A DNA stretch of 64,000 nucleotides. Source: Cliona cf. orientalis. Its lineage: Eukaryota > Porifera > Demospongiae > Clionaida > Clionaidae. A program made the translations under genes and the position numbers. The stretch spans positions 7,338,292-7,402,291 of the forward strand of contig OZ005697.1 of assembly GCA_963930775.1 (NCBI GenBank). Direction: 5' to 3'. Below the pieces are notes generated by a model. That model made no database searches. It saw only the letters and a list, made by a program, of their open reading frames with translations, and had not been told where the DNA came from. Shown here piece by piece: positions 12,277 to 22,526 of the stretch (positions are counted from its first letter, which is position 1; each line of letters opens with the position of its first letter).

Positions 12277-13019
12277 GACTAGAGCTCATAGAGCACCGTG
12301 ATACCCCGCGGGCCATTACAATATCACCCATGGCCATGCCTTTTCTCTGAGACCTCTGTTCTTTGAAGTTTAGTCTCTTGCTACTCATAAACTGTTTCGT
12401 TCCCTTCTGAGATCCATGATCAAAAATGACATTAAATTTGTGCTAGGGAGAGTATGCTGTAGAGCAGCGCTAGCATGCACAGTAGACTCCCAGAGAAGCT
12501 CAAGCATATGCAATAGACTTCATGAGGTACTAGGTGGGCGTGTCCAATGTAGGTGTGTCCGACATGTTCGCACAATTTCTAGCTTCCTTGGATTTCTTGC
12601 TACTCTTGAAACTTTTCGTTCCCTTCTGATATCCATGATCACATAATATAACATTCATTTTGCGCTAGAAGCATGCTGTAGAGTAGCTTGAGCATGCGCA
12701 GTAGACTCCCTAGAAAACAGTGAAGCAGCTCGAGCATGCGCAATAGACTTCTAGGTGGGTGTGTCCGATGTAGGCGTGTCCGACATACTTGCACGATTTG
12801 TAGCTTCCCTGGGTATTGCCTAGGGATAAGAATGAGACAGAAGGTGTTTTTTCACGGTTTTACACCATTTTGTCCCATTTATTGACCCTACTTTTGCTTG
12901 AATGTTGAGATTTGCCGATTTTTATGCTGACAGACGACAGACAACAGACGATAGACAACAAACAAACTGATTGCTTTATCCCCTGCTGCGCATGCGCATG
13001 CACGCACGCGGGGTAATTC
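12277..13019. mobile_element. about 740-bp insertion with internal direct duplication
   Basis: Comparison with the other A downstream flanks (tcataagattagtcactag) shows extra sequence between cataagact and gtcactag. Its ends carry taccccgcg and its near-complement cgcggggta. Inside, about 250 bp starting near 12,360 is repeated from about 12,600 with ttcgttcccttctga, gctgtagag and gtgtgtccgaca in the same order. No coding region. Confidence 0.55.
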
Positions 13020-13404
13020 GTCACTAGATAATTGTCACCACATGTTGGAACTACAACTGTGATTGAGTACACACAATATTCCATTTTGTTTATTAGCCCT
13101 CACCTCAAAGCATAGATGGAGGGTTACTGCAATCGTTGGTGATTTTGGTCCGTCCGTCCGTCCCGCCAAACCTCCTTTGTTAAATGGTAAGGGTAATCAG
13201 AGAGAAAGACTTAATACGTATGCATTCAACTTGGAGAATAGTGGTCATATTAAGTCCTACTCACGCATGCAGTGGTGTAGCTAGTAGTGTGCAGCTGTTG
13301 GCAGTCTGTGTTTACATGGCACCAATCTCACCTATATGAGTGATTGTCAGTCTATGTTTGGCTTGTCAGTTGTCAATGCATGCAGTGACAGTGTAAACAG
13401 GCGG
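13020..13404. repeat. A-downstream shared block, copy 2
   Basis: Starts cactagataattgtcaccac and runs to the atgcagtgacagtgtaaaca phrase. It matches 1,852-2,180, 41,925-42,290 and 52,165-52,535. It marks the A to A' intergenic part of the duplicated unit. The short open frames in it are not conserved in frame. Confidence 0.7.
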
Positions 13405-13604
13405 TGGGTGTAAAGTGCATAATTCAGTTTAGATATGTCACAAAGGCTTTCAGTTTATATAGTGACATAGCCAGGTGCCTAATTATTCACCCTGCTCCTA
13501 GATCATGCAACAATGACTCTAAAGAGAATGGTACCCGAAATTGTTCAGGTGCAGGGTATGTATAATTCAATACTCCTGCTATTGAACAAACATTTACATA
13601 CACA

Positions 13605-13913
13605 CAGGGGCGGACCCAGGACATCTAGTTTGGGGGGGGGGGGGTCATATACTAAATAATCGCGCGCGAAATTTTTGGCCACGCCCACATTGTTGCCGCG
13701 AACGAGACAAACAGCCTGCGAGATGTCAATGGAACCCGACTTCTCACCGTACAAAGCTATATTTTGTGTCATATCAAGGTTCATTAGTTGAAGGGAGGGT
13801 AAAGCTGGCTATTTAGCCAACACAGGAAGGGGGTAGCTACAAGATATATTCAGCCCTGGAACAATGTGGAAGTGGGGGTCATCTGCCCCCCATGACCCCC
13901 CTGGATCCGCCCG
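13605..13913. mobile_element. MITE with CAGGGGCGGA ends
   Basis: Inverted ends CAGGGGCGGACCCAGG and CCTGGATCCGCCCG are flanked by ACACA on both sides (13,600-13,604 and 13,914-13,918). The related flank at 26,540 lacks the insert. It includes a G run near 13,631 and is non-coding. The 5-bp duplication matches three other MITEs in the window. Confidence 0.7.
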
Positions 13914-13948
13914 ACACATGTACATTAATATTGAGCTATGCTATACAT

Positions 13949-13998
13949 GCACAGGAGTCGTGCATGCATGTAGCGATGAGGATTCTGCACTCCTGTGC
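13949..13998. repeat. recurring 50-base stem-loop in A' downstream flank
   Basis: GCACAGGAGT at 13,949 pairs with ACTCCTGTGC at 13,989. The same structure recurs near 16,335, 22,030 (inverted), 26,586 and, in degenerate form, near 43,175, 46,735 and 60,110, always close to an A' gene 3' end or a B-gene upstream region. Confidence 0.6.
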
Positions 13999-14222
13999 AT
14001 TCATTGAAAAATTAATTGATGTTGATAATAATTCACTCGTGTAATGAGGCAGTGTAACTCATAACTTTTATCTATAATATGTCTTATATACATGTAGCTA
14101 TATGTAGCGTTAGCTAGCACGTGTTAATGACCAAGAATATAGAGACGAGGATTTGGTAGCTATTTAAATAAAAAAATAGTTCATTTCCATTAACTAAGAA
14201 CACTATTTATTATTGTTGTTCC

Positions 14223-15968
14223 CTAATTGATTCCAAAATATAATGTCACTGAACTGAATAAATTTCTACCACATCTTCTCTGAGAGCATATCCAGTGGAG
14301 TATAATGTATAAAACATAAAGTATAGTAGCAAAGGGAGAGAGCAATGCAATAACATTCATAATCGGGAGGTACACATGTTGTTCCATACTTCCAATATTA
14401 ATTCCAAGTATGGAAGTGTAGGAAAGACTTGCAAACACAATCAAGACTGAATCTATATGTTGGTAGTTACGTACACTCTTCTTGAAGGGGTTTACATTGA
14501 CAAACAGTATCAACCAAAGTACACAAGCCAATATTGCGTAAACAAAGAACATGGAAGTAAGTGTTAGTGCATAGATGACAAAAAAGGCAAGCCTAAAAAA
14601 CAGACCCAATTGTGCAAACCACCGACAATCGACAGTTCCTAGTTCAGTACCGTCTTTATAACAGCCCTGAAATGAGTCAATAAAAGCATGAAGAAAGTGC
14701 CAACGTAAAGGAAAAAGTGAAAGAAACTTTTGAAAGAACTGAAATGGATAAAGAGTCAATACAAGAGTAGGAAGAAAAACAAATGTTACAAGAAAGACTA
14801 GGGCAAGAATTGCATATGGTAAATGTCTCTCATCGAAGTAGTGCAATGTTGGGTCATAGAAAAGCCGTACTGAACTCTTACCATTTAAAGTGTAAGCATA
14901 AATATACATAAGCAAATCACTAGACACACTCAGAACTTTCACATAAGAAAGCAAAAAGAATGTTGTAAATGAATCTATTATTGAAGTACGGATGTCCCAG
15001 TTTCTCTTAAAGATGCCAAATGCCTTATGGAATGGCCTCCACATATATATTAAGAGTCGTACATCACGATCATAAAGTACAATTAGTGCATACGAGAGAG
15101 TTATGAGGAACAATGGATAAACAGCAATGGCATAGTCCAAGGCAAGAGCTCCTAATGTACTAACATTCATACAGATATCTGGAATTATCGTACGAAAGAA
15201 ATTAAGGTTCCAAAAGCTATAAAGTGGAAATACTAACTTTAAAGCTCTCAAAATATCCGGTCGAGTGGTGAATGTTAAGAGAAGAATGCGAGCAAAAGCT
15301 GGCATCGTAATAGCTTGACTGAACAAGACCACCCCATGAAGACGCGATGAAGTGATATTGATGTTAAAAACTACAATGAATATGTAGAAGAATGTTAGTG
15401 GACCAAATCCAGCTAAGACAAACTTCCACCAATTCTTATTTCCATCTGGACACTCAACACAGCTCAGATTATAATATGAGAGGACGAACGGACTGAGTCC
15501 AGGTGCACACTGACCACATAGTGTCCCTGTTCTGTTGAATCGCCCACAAACTTTAGCAGTTGATTCTATAGGGTCAATTGGCAGTGGATGATAGACTCTG
15601 TCGTATAGAGTCTTATGGGCAACGTTCTCACAGTTGTAGTAGCAAGAGCCAACCTGAGTTTCCTTGGTGACATTATCATAGGTCACACAGTGGCAGTTGG
15701 ACACAGCAGCTCTTCCTGTGGCTTCATTACATGCTATCATTCCGTGGTAACCACTTCCACACTGACACTTACCGATTTCAGTGTTGCAGTAGAACCATGT
15801 TGGACAGGAGCTGTCATTTTTACACATATAGGTGTTAGACTCAGCTACGAAGATGCAATGAGCCTCACTATAGAGAAAAGAGGCCTCGCCAACTGCATAA
15901 TTAATAGATAATGTGGCAGTTAAGCTACATGCTAGCAAAATTAAAGTTACTCTGCACATCTTTAACAT
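14223..15968 (-). CDS. A'-type multipass membrane protein A'1, 581 aa
   Basis: Single intact exon. MLKMCRVTLILLACSL opens a signal peptide, followed by an A'-specific stretch (AVGEASFLYSEAH) before the EGF-like cysteines. The ectodomain then matches A closely, and NWWKF marks membrane entry at about residue 185. A duplicated Tyr is seen in VLSYYNLSC, and the loop reads SFQGCYKDGTELGTVDC, with Leu for the usual Pro. It is convergent with A2 (tail to tail, 2.9 kb apart). Function unknown; topology suggests a surface membrane protein. Confidence 0.9.
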   Translation of the reverse strand: MLKMCRVTLILLACSLTATLSINYAVGEASFLYSEAHCIFVAESNTYMCKNDSSCPTWFYCNTEIGKCQCGSGYHGMIACNEATGRAAVSNCHCVTYDNVTKETQVGSCYYNCENVAHKTLYDRVYHPLPIDPIESTAKVCGRFNRTGTLCGQCAPGLSPFVLSYYNLSCVECPDGNKNWWKFVLAGFGPLTFFYIFIVVFNINITSSRLHGVVLFSQAITMPAFARILLLTFTTRPDILRALKLVFPLYSFWNLNFFRTIIPDICMNVSTLGALALDYAIAVYPLFLITLSYALIVLYDRDVRLLIYMWRPFHKAFGIFKRNWDIRTSIIDSFTTFFLLSYVKVLSVSSDLLMYIYAYTLNGKSSVRLFYDPTLHYFDERHLPYAILALVFLVTFVFLPTLVLTLYPFQFFQKFLSLFPLRWHFLHAFIDSFQGCYKDGTELGTVDCRWFAQLGLFFRLAFFVIYALTLTSMFFVYAILACVLWLILFVNVNPFKKSVRNYQHIDSVLIVFASLSYTSILGINIGSMEQHVYLPIMNVIALLSPFATILYVLYIILHWICSQRRCGRNLFSSVTLYFGIN

Positions 15969-16213
15969 TATGTCTTGTCTTTGACTAGCTATAATACGGT
16001 CTATATTTCACTAGCTTTCTTTTTGAATTTTGTCCTTTATAAATATAAAGCACTGCTGTTTATTCTAGTAGCTAGGTCACTACATTTTCAGTTTGCCAAA
16101 CTTCAAATGTAACTGCATATGTTCTAGACAATAAATGTTATGACAAACGTGATTCATATCCAACATCAGGCCATTATAAATCCATCAAATGGGAATAATG
16201 CACCTGTCAATGG

Positions 16214-16312
16214 TATGCCCCAAACCACCAACAATCGACAGTCCCACGTTCAGTACCATCTTTGTAACAGCCCTGAAACGAGTCAACAAAAGCATGAAGA
16301 AAGTGCCAGCAT
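16214..16312 (-). pseudogene. A' fragment around the CYKDGTE loop
   Basis: Encodes WHFLHAFVDSFQGCYKDGTERGTVDC and stops matching on both sides. It is preceded (16,130-16,200) by a short block also found near 28,800 and 45,730. A leftover of duplication, not a gene. Confidence 0.75.
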
Positions 16313-16500
16313 ACAGTGAGCCATGCTATACACACACAGGAGTCGTGCATGCCTGTAGCGGTGAGAATTCTGCACTCCTGTGCACTCATTGGAAAATTAA
16401 TTGATGTAGATATTAATTCATTCATGTAACAAGGTAGTTTTTAACATCAACTCTTAATCAGATTTCTTATGTAAACTTGTATACGTAGCAAACACATGTT

Positions 16501-16686
16501 CAGGCGCTGATCCAGAAAATTTGCATGGAAGGTGGCTGGCGGGGTGGCTGCCCATAGTAAACCATATACTGGTGCTTAGGGGGTGGCTGGTTAATAACGG
16601 TGGATATCTCCTATACTACGTTGCATAAAAGAACTGGTGAAGGGGGGTGGCTAGCCACCCCATCCACTCCCCTGGATCACCCCCTG
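16501..16686. mobile_element. MITE with CAGG ends and 5-bp duplication
   Basis: Ends CAGGCGCTGATCCAG and CTGGATCACCCCCTG are imperfect inverted repeats. ATGTT lies on both sides (16,496-16,500 and 16,687-16,691). Other A' downstream flanks read acacatgttaatgacc without the insert. Non-coding. Confidence 0.75.
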
Positions 16687-16799
16687 ATGTTAATGACCTA
16701 CAGTAGACTCTTACATGAAGTATTAGCCTTTGGTAGCTATTTAAATTTCAAAAAATTCATCTCCATTAACTAGCAACACTTTATTATTATTATTGTTCC

Positions 16800-17127
16800 C
16801 TAATTGATTCCAAAATATATAATGTCACAGAACTGAATAAATCTCGATCTACCACATCTTCGCTGAGAGTATATCCAGTGAAGTATAATATTATATAAAA
16901 CATAAAGCATAGTAGCAAAGGGAGAGAGCAATGCAATTACGTTCATAACCAGGAGGTACACATGCATGTTGTTCCATACTTCCAAGTAGTGCAAAGTTGG
17001 GTCATAGAAAAGCCGTGTTGAACTCTTGCCATATATTAAAAGTGTAAACATGAATACTTAAGCAAATCACTAGACACACTCAGAACTTTCACATAAGAAA
17101 GCAAAAAGAATGTTGTAAATGAATCCC
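16800..17127 (-). pseudogene. A' fragment with internal deletion
   Basis: The last part of an A' gene (LLSPFATMLYVLY, stop at 16,800) is joined directly to the FYDPTLHY region, skipping about 150 residues. Upstream it continues to VLSVSSDLL and ends at a C-rich stretch near 17,128. Clearly non-functional. Confidence 0.8.
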
Positions 17128-18069
17128 CCCTCCCCAGCCCCAGCCCCCCTGCTTCTTACGCCAGTGCTGTCATCATTCATGATTAGCTATATAATTTATA
17201 TATACACTTATTACAGAACCGTGATAACATGAGATAATTAGAATATTTGACCTCATCTGGTAGTCCTCTACTGACCTATGAAAAACCAGTTGCATGTACA
17301 TATTATATTTAGTTAGTTGGAGGTATCTACAAATTCTGGTCAATTGTATAGGCATAGCTACCAGGTCGTCAAGGATGCATCTAGTCCAGCCTCATCCCCA
17401 GGCCCTCCTCAGCTTAAAACTAGGCAGGCCATGACTCTCATGCGTGCTACCAGCATGTTACTAGCTACCCACCCCTGGCTTATTAATGATTACCTATAAA
17501 GTTAAATCATCTGAGAATATTATAGACATCCGATTCCATGTCAGATAGCTATAGCTACCTGGCTAATCAGCTAGCTATAGCCAAAATACCAAGACCAGAA
17601 AGGTCCTACCAGACTCCAGACAGGCTAATGTTCAGTGCATATCAGCCCAGGATCCTGGATATTTAATATAGATCTAGCTATAGCTCAAATGAGCAGCTGA
17701 CAGTGTTATATATATTAGACAACTGTAACAGTTGCTTGGTTAACTCCAATGATTAATATTGTCATCCATGCATGACATATCCATGTACTTCATCTGTATG
17801 CAATATTGGCGCGTGTACTTTGGTTGCTGCTTTTGGTCAATGCAAACCGAGTGTATATATACCTCTACCAATAATTTTTTTGTGTTTTTTTGTCTCTTAA
17901 AGAACGTCATGCACCCAGGCCATTCTCAAGTTGCAGTTCTTCCAGCATATCGACTATTATAATAGGACTATATACTTTGTGGATAAGATATTGCAGCACT
18001 TATAATAACTGCCAAATGGGGATATTAAGGCATGTAGAAAATAAATCGGGTCCTGTGATAGATATAGTA
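17128..18069. other. spacer upstream of B2
   Basis: No gene. C-rich tract at about 17,128-17,150, then AT-rich sequence full of tagctagc phrases. About 17,890-18,060 matches the B upstream module at 3,700-3,960. Confidence 0.5.
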
Positions 18070-18485
18070 AGGGACCTTGTCCAAAGTCCTTGTGAAAAAA
18101 TTAATGTCATTTTGACGTTAATAACATTTTACCCCCCTCCCCCCTCTCTTAATGTCACAGCATTTCTGCATACATTCGATACTGAAACTCTGATTCTGCT
18201 CTTGCCATTTAGCCTACACATTCGATATTAACTTGTATTCTACAGTGCTAGCTATGTCTTCATGGATTCATTGCATGCTTGTGCTTCTTTGACAGTTTCT
18301 TGCCTGCCTTTAGCTATGTAGTGCTTGATACAGCTGTCAACACTGCTCAACCACAAAAATGCATAATCACAACTAAAGCTAAAATTTCAGCTGACAATGC
18401 AGTTGTAAAACGTCATGGACCAAGACCCCCTCCCCGCTAATGTCATAATGACAATTTTTCCATAAGGACTTTGGACAAGCTCCCT
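18070..18485. mobile_element. MITE with about 45-bp terminal inverted repeats
   Basis: Left end AGGGACCTTGTCCAAAGTCC and the complement of the right end (AGGGAGCTTGTCCAAAGTCC) match for about 45 bases with a few differences. It lies inside the B upstream module of B2. A 113-residue open frame overlaps it but spans an end and is not a gene. The target duplication is unclear. Confidence 0.7.
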
Positions 18486-18896
18486 AACAGTAATAAATAA
18501 ATTCAAGAACTAGGTTTATCTGACTATAACATTGTATATAGTTTCTATTTCCATAATTTAGCTAAGTCTTACTGATCTGTATTCTTCGTATGTATAATAA
18601 TATTAATTATTTATTGAATTGCAGCAGAATTTCTCATAAATTGCCTGTGCATACATACACAAAACAAAATAGCTGGTACAATAATAATAATAATATATTA
18701 TTATGCTTGTTTACTATCACATGAGGCTATAATATAAACATTGAAACTAGCTAGCCTCTTCCCAGAAATAAAATAGTCTCAAATTTCTAGCTATGCTTTA
18801 GTTCTATAGTGTTATAATAATAATAGTCATGTGGATGCAAATTAAAAGTTCTTTTATCTACAGTATCTATTTGGAATTGTACTAGTATGTTCAAAT

Positions 18897-20540
18897 GTGT
18901 ATATTCTTCATAGTATTGAAGATTCTAACGTTAATCGTGGTTTCGGCGAGAATTACTCACACAGCGCTAATCCATTAAAATGCACCACAGATAGCTCCTG
19001 TCCAACACGGAACTACTGTAGCTCAGGGCGTTGCCAGTGCGGAGAGAATCATCATGACATTATTCATTGTAAAGATGATATTGAGAGCAGCATCTCAGGT
19101 GTTTTGGACTGCAATTGTGTGACCTATGATGAAGCTACTGGGAGCACATTTGTTGGTGAATGTTTTTACAATTGCGTGAATTACATTAACATAGATCGAG
19201 TCTACCACATTTTACCGAGGAAGCCAATGGAGTTAGTGAACCATTCTGTATGCAGCTGGTTCAACAGGAAGGGACTGCTCTGTGGTGAATGTGAGGATGG
19301 CTTTAGTCCTTTCGTCCTCTCTTATAATTTCAGCTGTGTCAACTGTACAGATGGTTATAAAAACTGGTGGAAGTTTTCTTTGATTGCGTTTGCTCCCGTG
19401 ATTTTCTTTTATTTGTTTGTAGTTATCTTCCAAATCAATGTGACATCTTCTCATCTTCATGGAGTGGTTTGGTTTAGCCAGACTATCTCCATACCACCTC
19501 TAATGCGGTTTGTTCTGGTTATGTTGGAAAAAGGTTATCCACACATGTTAATAGTAGCTCGAGCTTTTGTACCACTGTACAGTATATGGAACTTAGATTT
19601 ATTTCGTTCTGTTATTCCAGACACTTGTCTTAATGTGAGTCCTTTACAAGCCTTAGCGTTAGAGTATGTGGTTGCATTTTATCCATTGGTTCTTGTCTTT
19701 CTTTCTTACTGTATGATAATACTCTATGAGGCTAAGGTCACACCAATACGTATCATTTGGACCCCGTTTCACAAATTTTTTACTCTTTTTCGTAAGACAT
19801 GGGATATCCGCACATCACTTATTGATTCATTTGCTTCTATCTATCTTCTGTCATATGTCAAGATCTTGAATGTATCTATGGATCTGTTGATTCCCACGAA
19901 AATTTATAAACTCAATTCAAATGTTGTAGCGTATGGACTTTATTATGTGCCGAGTGTCCCGTACATTGGTAGTTATCATTTACCATATGCCATATTTGCT
20001 TTAGTGCTGCTTTTTTTCTTTGTAGTTGTGCCAAATGTGATTCTTTTGCTCTATCCCTTTCAATTTTTTCAAAAAATTTTGACACTCTTTTCCATCAATT
20101 GGTATTCTCTTCGCATTTATGTCGACTCCTTTCAAGGTTGCTACAAAGATGGAACTGAACCTGGTACATTTGATTGTCGTTGGTTTTCGGCACTAATGCT
20201 GTTTACTAGGTCTATTTATTTCATTATCTATGTCTTGACTCTGTCAATGATGACTATTGCTTATGGACTCATCCTTAATGCCATAGTTCTGATATTTTTT
20301 GTCAACATTCACCCATACAAAAAGACTGCTGTCCGCTATCCTTCCACTGACACCACTTTTTTGATCTTACTTGCTCTATTTTTTTCTGCTATTCTTGGGA
20401 TGGACTTGTCTATTGAAAGTACCATATATGGCCCGATTTTGGTTATCATTTGTGTCATATCAGCATGTGTCCCCCTCTTCTATATTACCTTTTTCGTCTT
20501 CTCCTGGCTAATCAAGACAAAGAGACGCAACAAAGCTTGA
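18897..20540 (+). CDS. B-type multipass membrane protein B2, start damaged
   Basis: The body is a clean 547-codon frame from VYILHSIED to the KTKRRNKA tail, with the ectodomain cysteines, NWWKF, the membrane segments and SFQGCYKDGTEPGTFDC. The expected start, ATGTGGATGCAA, is present at 18,831, but five extra bases (attaa) follow it. That frame closes at a TAG, and the body frame has a TAA just upstream. The given start is the first in-frame GTG, not a convincing initiation codon. SSCPTRNYC has Arg for the conserved Trp. A recent pseudogene, or rescued by a 5' intron ending at the ttttatctacag before the body, which I cannot show. Confidence 0.7.
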   Translation: MYILHSIEDSNVNRGFGENYSHSANPLKCTTDSSCPTRNYCSSGRCQCGENHHDIIHCKDDIESSISGVLDCNCVTYDEATGSTFVGECFYNCVNYINIDRVYHILPRKPMELVNHSVCSWFNRKGLLCGECEDGFSPFVLSYNFSCVNCTDGYKNWWKFSLIAFAPVIFFYLFVVIFQINVTSSHLHGVVWFSQTISIPPLMRFVLVMLEKGYPHMLIVARAFVPLYSIWNLDLFRSVIPDTCLNVSPLQALALEYVVAFYPLVLVFLSYCMIILYEAKVTPIRIIWTPFHKFFTLFRKTWDIRTSLIDSFASIYLLSYVKILNVSMDLLIPTKIYKLNSNVVAYGLYYVPSVPYIGSYHLPYAIFALVLLFFFVVVPNVILLLYPFQFFQKILTLFSINWYSLRIYVDSFQGCYKDGTEPGTFDCRWFSALMLFTRSIYFIIYVLTLSMMTIAYGLILNAIVLIFFVNIHPYKKTAVRYPSTDTTFLILLALFFSAILGMDLSIESTIYGPILVIICVISACVPLFYITFFVFSWLIKTKRRNKA

Positions 20541-21060
20541 TCAGTCTATGAACAAATTAATGGCTACAAGTTTACCGTGATTCTTATGTGTAGTGTTACA
20601 AATACTGTTCTAATTCCATTATATCATAATTTTTGTATACCTAATGTCAAAATTTTTTCCAGATAAGTGCTAAGAATAGCTATAGATCCTCACAGTAAGT
20701 CATATAGCTAATATATGGCAGATACCCAGGCGGCTTCTGCATGCAAGCAACTTTATAGCTATTGATATCCACTAACTAAGTAGTTATTTAAAGTCTCTTA
20801 ATTATAAGTTCAAAGGACTCTACTCAAAAACATTTTCTTAAGCCACTGTAGCTATTGTACATTATTCTGAATCATCAATTTTCAAGTTTAAGTGTTATTT
20901 TTCGTGTAATATGCATGCATAATACTTGCTATTCAAAATGATGTGCAAACTGAAAATGTTTTAAACTACCATGAAAAACAGCAGTGGTTCCCAAACATAG
21001 CAGTATTGTCACGTCCATATTATCAAATGATCCACAGCACACTGACATTATTTTACTGGT
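20541..21060. other. B downstream flank
   Basis: Matches the flank after B4 (48,855-49,333): ttctaattccattat, agataagtgctaagaatagc and then the gtgcaaactgaaaatgtttt block that normally precedes A genes. No gene seen. Confidence 0.55.
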
Positions 21061-21174
21061 TTTGTCATTTTTACATGTACAGCTGTTAGATTCAGCTGTG
21101 AAGTTGCAGTAAGCCTCACCGATTTTATCACTAACAGATGCAATGGCAGTTAAGCTAGCTATACCGTATTAATA
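21061..21174 (-). pseudogene. A-type N-terminal fragment, inverted
   Basis: Minus strand reads part of the signal peptide and SVSDKIGEAYCNF, then the ectodomain start, with an internal deletion. The left junction (caaatgatccacagcacactgacat) is the same as in the fragment at 49,334, so both come from one event that was then duplicated. Confidence 0.7.
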
Positions 21175-21367
21175 GCGGGAAACTTTCGAGGGAGAAAACT
21201 TTCACAAATTTTGTGATTTTTCCGCCATCTGCGAAAGTTTTCTGCACGAAATTCTAGGCATGCCACACCCATTATGCAACCAGTTTTAACATTCTGCGAA
21301 AGTTTTCTCTGCAAAATGCTCCTTTCCTACTGATCCGAGAAAGTTTTCTCCCTTGAAAATTTCCCGC
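21175..21367. mobile_element. MITE with GCGGGAAA ends and TA duplication
   Basis: Ends GCGGGAAACTTTCGAGGGAG and the complement of the right end GCGGGAAATTTTCAAGGGAG match over about 29 bases. TA flanks both sides (21,173-21,174, 21,368-21,369), as for Tc1/mariner-derived MITEs. Several gaaagttttct phrases recur inside. Confidence 0.8.
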
Positions 21368-22330
21368 TAGACTGTCGACTGTCGGGCATTTGCACGATTG
21401 GGTCTATTTATAAGGCTGACCCTTTTTGTCATTAATTTTACGCATTAACTCTGACATCCATATCTTTTTCTATGTAATACTGGCTTGTGTACTTGGTTGA
21501 TACTTTTGGTCAATGTTAACAACCCCTTCTAGAAGAGTGTACATACCTACCAACAAATAGATTCAATCTTGATTGTGTTTAAAATTGTTAGTCTTTTCTG
21601 CGTTTACATACTTGGTATTAATAATGGAACTATGGAACAACATACGTACTTCCCGGTTATGAACATAATTGCATTGCTCTCTCCCTTCGCTACTAGCTAT
21701 GCTTTATGTTTTATATATTATACTCTACTGCATAATATGCTCTCAGCGAAGATGTGGTAGAGATTTATTCAGTTCTGTTGTATAATTTTGGAATCAATTC
21801 AGGAATAACATAGTGTTGCTAGTTAATGGAGATGAAATTTAAATAGCTACCAAACCCTCATATCTACTCTTGGTCATTAACACATATTTGCTACGTATAC
21901 ATGTTTATTTAAGAAATGTTGTAGATAAAAGTTGTGAGTTACACTTACCCATTAGGAGTTGGTGTTACAAACTGCCCCAATCGTTGAGTGAATTATTTAT
22001 CAACATCAATTAATTTTCTAATGAATGCACAGGAGTGCAGAATCCTCACCGCTACATGCATGCACGACTCCTGTGCATGTATAGCATGGCTCAATGTGTA
22101 TATTTGTTCAATATCAGGAGTACTGAACTAGCTACATACCCTGCACCTGAACAGGGTTCTGGTACTATTCTCTTGAGTCAGTGCTGCATGATCTAGGAGT
22201 TGGGGAAAGGCACCTGGCTACGTCACTATATAAACTGAAAACCTTTATGACATACCTATACTGAATTATGTACTTGAGAGCCACGTACTGCCTGTTTACA
22301 TGCATGCACTAGATGTCACTGCATCGAAAA
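21368..22330 (+). pseudogene. inverted A' 3' half with its downstream flank
   Basis: Plus strand carries a decayed A' C-terminal third (homology to VDCRVFAQLGLFIRLTLFVI through NNGTMEQHTYFPVMN to the stop near 21,810) with frame shifts. It is followed to about 22,330 by the A' downstream flank in inverted orientation, including the GCACAGGAGT stem-loop near 22,030. All other A' copies are on the minus strand, so this block has been inverted. Confidence 0.7.
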
Positions 22331-22463
22331 CTGACCAGCGAAGCACAGAATGGTATAGTCATTCATGTAGCTAAGATTTATGCCATGAAAATACAGACTG
22401 GCCACAGCTGCACACTACTGTACAACTGCAATGGCAAGATGATAGCTAGCTATATCCTAGTCA

Positions 22464-22522
22464 AGTTAAAAATTATGTATCCTATTACGTGCATGCAGAG
22501 TGACTTTCATTCTGCTAGCATA
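22464..22522 (+). pseudogene. A-type start fragment
   Basis: Reads aaaattatgtatcctatta and then agagtgactttcattctgct, the start of A genes (MYS...CRVTFILL). It is then joined to an inverted A' piece. This is all that is left of the A gene expected in the second unit. Confidence 0.6.
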
Positions 22523-22526
22523 CCGT

